Shown: positions 17,528 to 25,197 of the stretch, in pieces
How positions within the stretch are numbered: the stretch's first letter is position 1
Layout of the letters: each line of letters starts with the position of its first letter
Notes under the pieces: generated by a model
Told to the model about the DNA's origin: nothing
Seen by the model: the letters and a program-made list of their open reading frames with translations, nothing else
The model's database searches: none
Source: Deltaproteobacteria bacterium
Lineage (GTDB): Bacteria > Desulfobacterota > Desulfobacteria > Desulfobacterales > SURF-15
Direction of reading: 5' to 3'
Length of the DNA: 32,184 nucleotides
Assembly: GCA_024644775.1 (NCBI GenBank)
Contig: JAHEHB010000003.1
Span: 9,448-41,631 of the forward strand
Program-made: the position numbers and the translations under genes

Positions 17528-18409
17528 TCAAATCTCTAGCCATGAATCCGAATAGAGTGTCTTTCCCAAAATAACGTTGGCGGTTTTTAAATAATCCTGC
17601 AATTCCTTTGAAAGACTGCCCATATCCGGTTCATTTCCGTCCATGGCGGCATGGATCACATCGACGATATCCTGTCGGTTTCCCTTTGCGATATCGATGA
17701 GGACATCATCCAGAGGATCCGCAATAACGGAATACATTCCGTATCTTTCGAGCATGATCATATAGGTTTGATTCAAAATAGGCCGCAAATGAGCCGGCGG
17801 TCCATTAGATATATTTGACAGGCCGCAGGTACTTTTCACTCCGGGTGCAATATCCGGCAACATCTTCTGAAACTCGATCAGGCTCATCAATTGAGGTTGT
17901 TGGATATTGACAGGAGTCACAATACCATCAACCCAGATTCTGTCATTTTCAATGCCTGCTTCATTGGCGGTATAGATCAATTCAACACAAAGAGCCGCTC
18001 GCTCGTTTTCGTCCCGGGGAAGTCCTTCCGGTCCCCACATGAGTGCAATGAAATCGGCATTACCTTGCGCCGCGATGGGTATCATTCGTTCATACCGTTC
18101 AGGACGGCACATAATGGAATTAATCAATGGTTTTTGTTTGCAGACTTTAAGGGCAGCCTCGATGGCATCGATATTTGAGGTATCCAAGGCCAAGGGAACA
18201 TCATCCACAACCTCCTGAACGGTCTCCACCAGCCAAGGCATGAGTTCATGTCCGTCTTTTTTAGCCGGCCCAAGATTTATGTCGATGTAATCCATCCCTT
18301 TTTCTTTTTGAAAAAGAGCCTCCTCTTGAATCGGTTTGGGGTCCCTTTCTTTATACGCTTTGCCAATCTTTTTGGATATGACATTTAAGCTTTCACCGAT
18401 GAGTAACAT
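17528..18409 (-). CDS. acsE: 5-methyltetrahydrofolate:corrinoid/iron-sulfur protein methyltransferase
   Basis: Moves the methyl group between methyl-tetrahydrofolate and the cobalt of the corrinoid/iron-sulfur protein (AcsCD). The 293-residue protein is a pterin-binding TIM barrel: GESLNVIS at the first strand, DINLGP (43-48), ALDTSN with D76, and LINSIM with N97. D76 and N97 correspond to the folate-contacting Asp75 and Asn96 of the Moorella enzyme. It is some 30 residues longer than that enzyme, chiefly at the C-terminus. The ATG is preceded by GGAGGAG and lies 42 bases after acsC. It is the last gene before the hairpin terminator, so it closes the acsD-B-C-E unit. Confidence 0.95.
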   Translation of the reverse strand: MLLIGESLNVISKKIGKAYKERDPKPIQEEALFQKEKGMDYIDINLGPAKKDGHELMPWLVETVQEVVDDVPLALDTSNIDAIEAALKVCKQKPLINSIMCRPERYERMIPIAAQGNADFIALMWGPEGLPRDENERAALCVELIYTANEAGIENDRIWVDGIVTPVNIQQPQLMSLIEFQKMLPDIAPGVKSTCGLSNISNGPPAHLRPILNQTYMIMLERYGMYSVIADPLDDVLIDIAKGNRQDIVDVIHAAMDGNEPDMGSLSKELQDYLKTANVILGKTLYSDSWLEI

Positions 18410-18451
18410 AACACTCCTCCATTTTGTTAGGCTGTTTCGCTTCCTTTCCCG

Positions 18452-19792
18452 CTACTTGGCCCTCAGAAATGCGGGAATATGAGCTGCTTCTCTGGGTCCC
18501 ACAGTAATTGTCCAACCGGATAACTCTTCTTCGATATCTCCGGCAATGGCAGCCGCATAACCAGGGATAATCAATTTTTTATTCTTGATTTTCTCTTCAA
18601 TACCGCTTTTCTTAATAAACACGCCGACATCATCGCCGGAAAATTTCCCGGCAGCCCAAGCGGTCATTACGGAAAGCCCTTCGGAATCCTTTATAAGCAG
18701 CCATGTCGGCACCTTGCTGCCTTCGATTTCACCCGATACAATAAAATAGGTGAGTGCAAAGTTAGTGGTCACCAATACCGGTGAATTTTCGTCCGGATTC
18801 CCGATTTCGTAAATACCCTCGGTTACGGTCATGGGGCGTTGCGGATCTGTGAAAATGTTCAACCGCTCAAGCAGCAGTGGAAAAAGAACCTCTCCGGAAA
18901 AATCGGACAACACGACGATTCCGCCATATTTTGCAATATGCATCCCTGCGATCAACGCCTCCATATCGAGATTTGAAGCCATCTCACACGGAAACGTAAT
19001 GGTGGGGAACCCCAACGCCCGATTTCCGGCTTTTAATGCCGCGCGTCGAATGGTGATTAGATCCTCCAATGACTGCTTAATTTCTCTGGACCCTGGATCG
19101 ATGACAATATCCTTCAGTCCCATTTCTGTAAGCTTTGAGGTAAGCGAAATAAGTCCATCAATTGAGGTGGCCTTAACGGCAACGGGTAAGTCGTTGTCTT
19201 TCGCCAAGGCACCAAATGCATCCACGTTGGCTTCCGTAACTGCATACATAAGCGGCCGTTTAAACCCACACGCATCAATACCTGCTTTCATGACCGCTTC
19301 GTCTTCGGTCATCAACACCAGGTTAAACTCGGAGGTCTCCGCAATCTGTTTTGCCCTCTCAGCAAAGGCATCTTTATTCTCGTTTCCATCTTTTAGCGCC
19401 ACCAATTCAGGTCTAAGGTTGAGGCCGACACGCTCAAATTGATAGGCGTTCCATCGTTTCAACTTGGCCTCTAAGTCTTGTTCCGAAATATCGGATGCAA
19501 CCATCGCAGCAATACCGGGCGCATTGTAAAAGGTTTTTTCGTGGCGATACAACACCGTTTCGCCCCCGACAGTAAACTTTCGCACACCCTGTCCAATCCC
19601 AACCGGTCGGATTGGGGGGGCGGATGCTTCGGCAAGTTTCTCTCTTGCCTCATCCGATACGTACGGGCAGCTGTCCAGTTCGGCTTTTCCCGATGCCAGG
19701 TTCATGGCAAAGGCGAGACACGTAGGAACACCGCACTCTTTGCAGTTGGTTTTCGGTAGAAGTTTAAAAATCTGAATACCGGTTAAAGCCAT
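18452..19792 (-). CDS. acsC: Corrinoid/iron-sulfur protein, large subunit
   Basis: AcsC (CFeSP gamma) carries the corrinoid that shuttles the methyl group between AcsE and AcsB. The N-terminal 4Fe-4S domain has C17, C20, C25 and C42 (NCKECGVPTC, then SCP), the cluster that delivers the electron for reductive activation of cobalt. A TIM barrel follows (about 95-310) and then the C-terminal corrinoid-binding domain (about 330-446). The 446-residue length equals that of known homologues. The ATG has AAGGAG upstream. It sits 75 bases after acsB and 42 bases before acsE. Confidence 0.97.
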   Translation of the reverse strand: MALTGIQIFKLLPKTNCKECGVPTCLAFAMNLASGKAELDSCPYVSDEAREKLAEASAPPIRPVGIGQGVRKFTVGGETVLYRHEKTFYNAPGIAAMVASDISEQDLEAKLKRWNAYQFERVGLNLRPELVALKDGNENKDAFAERAKQIAETSEFNLVLMTEDEAVMKAGIDACGFKRPLMYAVTEANVDAFGALAKDNDLPVAVKATSIDGLISLTSKLTEMGLKDIVIDPGSREIKQSLEDLITIRRAALKAGNRALGFPTITFPCEMASNLDMEALIAGMHIAKYGGIVVLSDFSGEVLFPLLLERLNIFTDPQRPMTVTEGIYEIGNPDENSPVLVTTNFALTYFIVSGEIEGSKVPTWLLIKDSEGLSVMTAWAAGKFSGDDVGVFIKKSGIEEKIKNKKLIIPGYAAAIAGDIEEELSGWTITVGPREAAHIPAFLRAK

Positions 19793-19867
19793 TTTTGTCT
19801 CCTTCTCTAATCGTTGATGGCACGGATACAGAGATCCGTGCCATTCTCTAAAAAATGCTTTTCGGGG

Positions 19868-22084
19868 TTACTCTGAAATGATCGGGTCCATGGAAAGTGC
19901 AGGATGCCCGGCTTTTTCGAGAAACGGTAAAATCTCTTCTTCGGTGGTACCCACGGTTTCATCGGCAATCATGTCATAGAGATTGGGATAACCGAGTTCC
20001 TCGCCTCGTTTCAGGAGGCGCTCTTTAATCTCCTCTTTGAGTATCTTGGGCAGCCAGACCATTCGTAACAGACCGCCGTCTCCGGTGATAAACTTTCCTT
20101 GGGTAATATTGAATTTGGAATGTCCAACAAATCCGGGAGACGATTGTCCACCGCCCATAACTCCGGCAAGAGTGGTGAATTTCATACCACACGGGGTCTC
20201 TCCGGCATACTCCCGATTAACCGTCATAACCCCATTGCAAGAGGGTAGCAGTGCTGCAATGCATTCGCAGCATCCGCAGGTTGTCATGGGTTCTTTTACC
20301 ATCGAGTAAAAATTGTATCGACTGACGCTGCCTCTAGACGCTTGTTTGACAAATTCATTCACGCCTTTCCATTGGCCCAATACCGGATCCAGGCATTCTC
20401 CTTTGAGAATGGGTTGATTCGGTCCGGTTGGATTGATTTCAAAGGAAGCTTTACAATCCATCCAATTGTATGCGCCGCAAAGCCCGGTTCGTTCGGGACT
20501 TACCGTACATACATGGCTAGGGGCAAAGGATTGGCAAAGGGTGCAAGAGTAATAAGTTTCCACATCTTCATCCCTCATTTTCTCAACCCGCTCATCTCGA
20601 GTTTTGTATTCCGCTCTCGCCCGTTTGGTCAGTTTGTCGACATCTCCTTTTTTGGTGTACAGGGTTAACTGCACCTTATCCACAATCTTTTGAAAATCCT
20701 GATGGAATTTGGCGTGAAGCACAATCCCGATATCCTTTAGGGCAAAGCCTTTTTCCACGGCGGATTTACTGATCCGGATCCAGGAGATATCCCGCTGACC
20801 GATATGCATGATCCCTTGAATGTAATTAATAAGGTGATGAATCTGGCGTTCGATAATCGGCTCGAAATCCGTTTGAAACTCTCGACCGGCGATCTGAACA
20901 TAAATGCCCAAAGGAAAATTGTCGCCCTCTTTAATTTTTTCAAGTTCCGGGCCGATCACTACGGTCTTTCCATCCTCGATTTCGTTCATGTCCGCCATTT
21001 TAACCAGTTCGGTGCACTGGGCTTTCCCGCCACCGGTTTGGGCATATAGATCGGCGCCTCGGACGCGCTCACCTTCATAGGCAGGGCCGAAAGAGCACGG
21101 AATCTCAATGGAGGAAACCGTAACCTTCAACCCTCTGACTTCAACCGATTTCTGCACCATCTCCTCATGAGACACGTTCGCAACCACATGTTCATAGGTG
21201 CAAACGCCGGTGGGAAGAACTTCCGGAATATCGGTGTCGGCCAGTGTCGGGAATCCCCAGTTTATGGCTCCTGCTGCTGCGGCTCCCCATTCGGTTCCGA
21301 CATCTCCAAGCGCATTAATAAACGCAAAAATACGATCTTTATTATACATCAGGATACGTTTGTAATCACCCGGCTGAACGCCACCGAACGCCATGGCTGC
21401 GCGATTGGCAAATCCAAGGGCAAATATGGCCGACGAGATATCCGGGCCAAAGGGTACAATTCTCGTATTCCACCCAATCTGAACGCCTGCTTCAAGCAGC
21501 TGATGGGTAACATCGGTTCCATTATGACCGGCAGCAAGAAAGATATAGAGGCTGCGCTTTTGATACTCTTCCACAATTTCTTTGGCAGTTTCGGGATCCG
21601 GTGCCGCTCCCACAATCGCGGCAAATCCCGGAGCAGTGCCGTCCACAAATTCAACGCCTCTTTTCCGAAACACCGTATCATCGGCAGCCCCAAGCCAGAT
21701 CTTTCCGGCTTCGATATCGGGCTCTTCTGAATGTAGATAAAAATCAGGATCTTCCAAATACCGGAGTGCTTCCTGAATCTCAAAAGCAAAAAGGGACGCC
21801 ATTCCGGCATCCAAAAGGGGTCCTAGATACGGCAGATGATTAACACCCTTGACATGCGGTGGAAGCAGCCCACGGGCAAAATCGAGCGGCTTTTTAATGT
21901 CTTCAAGGGTTTCCACCTTGGTACCCAGAAGGGAATAAATAACCGGTAAATAATACGCCGTGTTTGGGAATCCGACCTTGGTGGTCGCGTCGTGGGTTTC
22001 CAGCGCCCTCTTGTAAAATCCCTCTGTCTTCGAGAGGATGTTATAGCCACCCTGGATGGCGGCAAATGCAACGAGTCTTGACAT
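19868..22084 (-). CDS. acsB: Acetyl-CoA synthase catalytic subunit
   Basis: AcsB makes (or, in acetate oxidisers, cleaves) acetyl-CoA from methyl-corrinoid, CO and CoA at the nickel-iron A-cluster. All ligands are visible: 4Fe-4S cysteines C514, C517, C526 and C536 (CTLCQSF, HVC, GLCGAYNW), and the C603-G604-C605 motif (TTCGCCEC) holding the distal nickel. Each lies eight positions beyond its Moorella counterpart. The 738-residue length is that of the full bacterial form with the N-terminal CODH-contacting domain, not the shorter archaeal one. The ATG has AAGGAG upstream. The partner CO dehydrogenase acsA is not in the window. Confidence 0.98.
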   Translation of the reverse strand: MSRLVAFAAIQGGYNILSKTEGFYKRALETHDATTKVGFPNTAYYLPVIYSLLGTKVETLEDIKKPLDFARGLLPPHVKGVNHLPYLGPLLDAGMASLFAFEIQEALRYLEDPDFYLHSEEPDIEAGKIWLGAADDTVFRKRGVEFVDGTAPGFAAIVGAAPDPETAKEIVEEYQKRSLYIFLAAGHNGTDVTHQLLEAGVQIGWNTRIVPFGPDISSAIFALGFANRAAMAFGGVQPGDYKRILMYNKDRIFAFINALGDVGTEWGAAAAGAINWGFPTLADTDIPEVLPTGVCTYEHVVANVSHEEMVQKSVEVRGLKVTVSSIEIPCSFGPAYEGERVRGADLYAQTGGGKAQCTELVKMADMNEIEDGKTVVIGPELEKIKEGDNFPLGIYVQIAGREFQTDFEPIIERQIHHLINYIQGIMHIGQRDISWIRISKSAVEKGFALKDIGIVLHAKFHQDFQKIVDKVQLTLYTKKGDVDKLTKRARAEYKTRDERVEKMRDEDVETYYSCTLCQSFAPSHVCTVSPERTGLCGAYNWMDCKASFEINPTGPNQPILKGECLDPVLGQWKGVNEFVKQASRGSVSRYNFYSMVKEPMTTCGCCECIAALLPSCNGVMTVNREYAGETPCGMKFTTLAGVMGGGQSSPGFVGHSKFNITQGKFITGDGGLLRMVWLPKILKEEIKERLLKRGEELGYPNLYDMIADETVGTTEEEILPFLEKAGHPALSMDPIISE

Positions 22085-22136
22085 TCTTCCTGTCTCCTTA
22101 CTTTAGGATAATATTTAATTTGTAATTGCGATAAAT

Positions 22137-23771
22137 CTATGCCTCACGCCGGTGAATGCGATCTAATCGAGCCAACATGTTGTCGAGTGGATCTTTTTCT
22201 TCGACCGGTGCTGCTGCTTTTTTCTTCTTTGTTGCCGCTTTTCGCTTTTTTTCAAGCGCTTTCCGTTCTTTCAGCGACTCTTTATCATCGGCGGTAACCG
22301 CGGCTTTTCGCTTTCGTGCGAGTTCCTCGCGTTCTTTCTGGCGCTGTTCACGGATAACCGCTTCCTCGGATTCTCTCTTCGCTTTGGTTTCAGCTTCGGC
22401 CTGTGCCTTTGCCTCGGCCTCAGCCTTTGTTTTGGCTTCAGCTTCGGCTATCGCCCGTTCCTCCTCTTCAGCCTTTCTTCGTGCTTCTTCTTCCGCCCGA
22501 GCTTTGGTTTCTTCTTCAGCTTTCGCTTTAGCCTCGGCTTCAGCCTTTGCCACTACCTCGACATCGACTTTTTCTTTAGCAGCCTTTTCAGCCTCTGCGT
22601 CTACTTTCGCTTCCTTGACAGCTGCTTTCTTTTCCGGTGCAGCAGCCACCTTCTCCTTGGCGACGGGTTTGGCAGGCTCTGGTTTTGATTCGGCTTTCTT
22701 TACCGGAGCTGCTTTCTTCGGTTTGTCTTCTTCGATAGCGAGATCCGGTTCGGGTGACAATGCCGCCAAATCAATATCCACGGCATCCAGCTTCTTTTCA
22801 ATGCCGACGACATCGGTCGCTTCACCGCCGGCACTTAGCAAATCAATAAACGCCCGAACAAGTCTGACCGACTCAGGGTGTCTCATCATCAAAACATCTG
22901 AACCGGCCATCAGATAACTGATGGCCCCAACAGCCTCCATGAGAATGCCGCGCTTTTCCGGATCGCCGAGGGTGGGAGCGGCTTCGGCACTCTCTTTTGC
23001 CTCCTTGCACTTCCAAATTTCGTTTGCAAGATTGTTGACAATGGGAAGCTGCAACTTGTCATCTCCTTGGATGAGAGCTGCCATTCGGATACGTTCCATC
23101 ACTGAATAGGAATATTCGAGTCCGTAGCCGAGTCCTCCTGTGGTCGGGTCAATGACCATTCGGTCCATCGGCATTCCCAAGTTTTCAAGGAGAATATTAA
23201 CCTGTTTGGCGAGATTCACATCAATGGGGGAAGATGAAATGATCGTATGCCCAAATCCCATGGCACTGGCACCGATACCCTTGTGGTTTTTATCTTCCAC
23301 AGGTCCAAGAATCAGATTCGCACCCTGGCACTCTTCAGAAACTTTTTTTAAGACTTCTTCATCTTTCTTAACATTTGCAGTCCCCCACACGATCAGAGGC
23401 ACATCGATCGCCTCAAGAACTTTTTTAACGGTGGTTGCCGCCGCTTCCGGAGACACATCCTGCGTGTTTGGATCGGTGCTCTTCAGCTGAAGTACAATCA
23501 TATCAGCGCCATACTCGTCTACACATTTCTTGGCCCAGGAAGCCGGGTCTGACACGACATCCTTAAAGGGAAGCAACGCAGACTCAGGCCAATCCTCCGG
23601 CTCCATGTCCCACACTTCCATTGCAATTTTGGGCTTGTTGGGCATTTCTCCTTCGAACGCATAAAAAGGATAGGATGTCTCCCCTCCGACGGTTACCGCC
23701 TTATCTCCTTTTCCCAGCGTAATCTCCTTTATACTGCCGGTATAAGATTCTTTGTAAGCTTCAAAACCCAA
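22137..23771 (-). CDS. acsD: Corrinoid/iron-sulfur protein, small subunit, with long charged C-terminal tail
   Basis: Residues 1 to about 335 are the AcsD (CFeSP delta) TIM barrel that caps the corrinoid of AcsC; the segment IDPTTGGLGYGLEYS (about 207-221) is characteristic. From about 340 to 525 there is a Lys/Ala/Glu/Pro tail: first a Pro/Ala/Lys linker, then a long (K/R)AEAEAKA-type helical repeat like that of TolA, then a strongly basic part (KKRKAATKKKK). It ends with a separate amphipathic piece, DPLDNMLARLDRIHRREA. Known AcsD proteins are usually little over 300 residues; this one is 544. The start is a TTG with AAAGGAGG just upstream. It is the first gene of the operon, 52 bases before acsB. 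Confidence 0.95.
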   Translation of the reverse strand: MGFEAYKESYTGSIKEITLGKGDKAVTVGGETSYPFYAFEGEMPNKPKIAMEVWDMEPEDWPESALLPFKDVVSDPASWAKKCVDEYGADMIVLQLKSTDPNTQDVSPEAAATTVKKVLEAIDVPLIVWGTANVKKDEEVLKKVSEECQGANLILGPVEDKNHKGIGASAMGFGHTIISSSPIDVNLAKQVNILLENLGMPMDRMVIDPTTGGLGYGLEYSYSVMERIRMAALIQGDDKLQLPIVNNLANEIWKCKEAKESAEAAPTLGDPEKRGILMEAVGAISYLMAGSDVLMMRHPESVRLVRAFIDLLSAGGEATDVVGIEKKLDAVDIDLAALSPEPDLAIEEDKPKKAAPVKKAESKPEPAKPVAKEKVAAAPEKKAAVKEAKVDAEAEKAAKEKVDVEVVAKAEAEAKAKAEEETKARAEEEARRKAEEEERAIAEAEAKTKAEAEAKAQAEAETKAKRESEEAVIREQRQKEREELARKRKAAVTADDKESLKERKALEKKRKAATKKKKAAAPVEEKDPLDNMLARLDRIHRREA

Positions 23772-23888
23772 TTTTGCCTCCTTTAAATTTAATATCTAAA
23801 TATAAAATCGACCAATAAAAAATATCAAATAATTACGAATGATTACGAAAAACTATACACCTCCTTTTCAAAAAAAATTTTATCAAAA

Positions 23889-23904
23889 ATCTACAACGGT
23901 AGAT
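23889..23904 (-). promoter_or_regulatory. Leader hairpin upstream of acsD, attenuator-like
   Basis: ATCTAC (23889-23894) and GTAGAT (23899-23904) pair perfectly with a four-base loop. On the minus strand the hairpin is followed at once by TTTTT, as in a weak intrinsic terminator. It lies between the promoter candidate and the acsD start, inside the predicted leader. Confidence 0.3.
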
Positions 23905-23969
23905 ATTAATCCTATAGATAAAGTGACAATTTTTTTACGAAGAAACGCTATTTTTAAAAAAGACTGTAG

Positions 23970-23996
23970 ATTATATCCATCAATTTTATTTGTCAA
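23970..23996 (-). promoter_or_regulatory. Probable promoter of the acsD-B-C-E operon
   Basis: On the minus strand a perfect TTGACA (23996-23991) and a perfect TATAAT (23975-23970) are separated by 15 bases, somewhat short of the 17-base optimum. Transcription would start near 23963, giving a leader of about 190 bases. Confidence 0.5.
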
Positions 23997-24090
23997 TAAA
24001 AAGAGGGGGATTTTCATGGTAACGTCAAAGTAGTTCTTAACCCAGCCAAATGAAAGCAATTTGATTCTCCGTAAGTAGGCTAAAAATCCC

Positions 24091-24253
24091 AAATTCCAAT
24101 ACTCAAATTTCAAACAATATCCAAATTCCAATATCCAATGATCGAAACATTCTAATGAGTTATCTAGTATCTCGTGGCCGATCTGAATGTTTTGAATTTT
24201 GTATTTTGGTCATTGATTTTTATTTGGTATTTGTGTTTTGGTGCTTGGAATTT
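24091..24253. repeat. AT-rich imperfect inverted repeat
   Basis: Outer arms AAATTCCAA (24091-24099) and TTGGAATTT (24245-24253) and inner arms AAACATTC (24145-24152) and GAATGTTT (24185-24192) are perfect pairs; the stretch between them pairs imperfectly. The left arm contains a direct repeat, CCAAATTCCAATA, at 24089-24101 and 24121-24133. The loop is about 32 bases. It looks like a dispersed REP- or MITE-type element inserted between the RACo-type gene and the acs promoter. Confidence 0.5.
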
Positions 24254-24351
24254 CCATGATTCCGAAAAATAATCGAATATAAGCATATCCAAGTAATTAC
24301 GTGCCTAAATGACGTGATTCTAGGTGAATTTAAATCCGCCGGAATTTCGAT

Positions 24352-25197
24352 TTAGTTTTTCATTTCTTTTCGGGCTTGGAGTCGCGCTTTCAGCTTTGGG
24401 AATTGATCCAAGTCCGTATGAGGCAAAAAGAGGGCCGCCACATAATTATCCATGTAAGAGTGCGTTTCAGAGAGTTCGAAGTTGGTCATTTTCTTGGTAA
24501 CTTCTACCACATCTTTTCGTATACGATTGGTCAGCGAACTCATTCGAGCCCCCATCAAGGAGCCGTTACCGATGAACGTAACCTTTTCCGGATCGGTCTC
24601 GGGGAGCAACCCAATTGTCATCGCCTTTTCCAAATCCACGTAACTACCAAACCCGCCCGCAATTATAATCCGATCGATATCCTGAACACTCAGTCCCACT
24701 TCTTCAAGGAGCGTCATACAGCCGCTGTACATGGCACCCTTCGCCCGAATAAGATTTTCAATATCCGGCTCTGTCAGTACGACATCTCGATCAATCTGGG
24801 TCTCGGCCGCCCAGGCCAGCACATATTCACAGATGCCATCCGTCTCCCGAATCCGATCAGTGCTTAAATTCCGGTTGAACTTACCAAGATTATCGATAAT
24901 GTCCATTTCAAACATAGTGGCAACAGCGGTAATCAGACCTGAGCCGCAAATACCCTTCGGTCTTACGCTGCCAATGGTGATGTTCATCGGCTCGAGGGTG
25001 AGCGGATCGATGGAAAAATCTTCAATGGCCCCCTCTGTCGCGCGCATGCCCAACTTAATTCCACCGCCTTCAAAGGCAGGACCCGCCGAACAAGCCGCAC
25101 ACGCCAGCCAGTCTTTGTTTCCGATTACAATTTCAGCATTGGTCCCAATGTCCATATATAGCGTTAATTCTTCGGTGCGATACATACCGGATCCCAT
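24352..25197 (-). CDS. RACo-type corrinoid-protein activator, C-terminal part (frameshifted)
   Basis: This 281-residue frame is the continuation of the gene that begins at 26276. It starts within GSGMYRTEE and continues with the second phosphate-binding motif of the ASKHA fold (YMDIGTNAEIVIG), the ACSAGPAFEGGGI segment, GICGSGLI, IIAGGFGSY and the C-terminal tail (DUF4445-type). On its own it lacks the iron-sulfur domain and the first half of the ATPase core, so it cannot be a complete enzyme. It lies one frame back (-1) from the upstream part; the junction is at a run of six G on the minus strand (25198-25203). An ATG at 25197 exists, but its only ribosome-site-like sequence is that G run directly against it. 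Confidence 0.8.
   Translation of the reverse strand: MGSGMYRTEELTLYMDIGTNAEIVIGNKDWLACAACSAGPAFEGGGIKLGMRATEGAIEDFSIDPLTLEPMNITIGSVRPKGICGSGLITAVATMFEMDIIDNLGKFNRNLSTDRIRETDGICEYVLAWAAETQIDRDVVLTEPDIENLIRAKGAMYSGCMTLLEEVGLSVQDIDRIIIAGGFGSYVDLEKAMTIGLLPETDPEKVTFIGNGSLMGARMSSLTNRIRKDVVEVTKKMTNFELSETHSYMDNYVAALFLPHTDLDQFPKLKARLQARKEMKN

Larger units (their letters stand above)
23772..24351. other. Upstream region of the acs operon
   Basis: A 580-base AT-rich gap between the RACo-type gene and acsD. It holds a promoter candidate (23970-23996), a leader hairpin (23889-23904), an orphan AAAAGGAGGTG ribosome-site-like word (23858-23868 on the minus strand), two ATTACGAA direct repeats one helical turn apart (23832-23839 and 23842-23849), and an inverted repeat (24091-24253). 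No coding frame is convincing. Confidence 0.6.

Noticed and set aside
18831..19442. Plus-strand open frame of 203 codons
   Set aside because: It is antisense to the well-supported acsC gene, of low-complexity composition, with no recognisable family.
21167..21730. Plus-strand open frame of 187 codons
   Set aside because: It is antisense to acsB, whose cofactor ligands prove the other strand. The protein looks like a reverse-frame artefact.
22156..22917. Long plus-strand open frame of 253 codons, rich in Ser, Ala and Phe
   Set aside because: It lies wholly opposite acsD, mainly opposite the Lys/Ala/Glu repeat, whose biased codons keep the antisense frame open. It has no ribosome site and no domain.
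24089..24133. Two copies of CCAAATTCCAATA 32 bases apart, considered as a tiny CRISPR array
   Set aside because: Only two short, AT-rich copies, no third repeat and no cas genes; they are part of the left arm of a larger inverted repeat.
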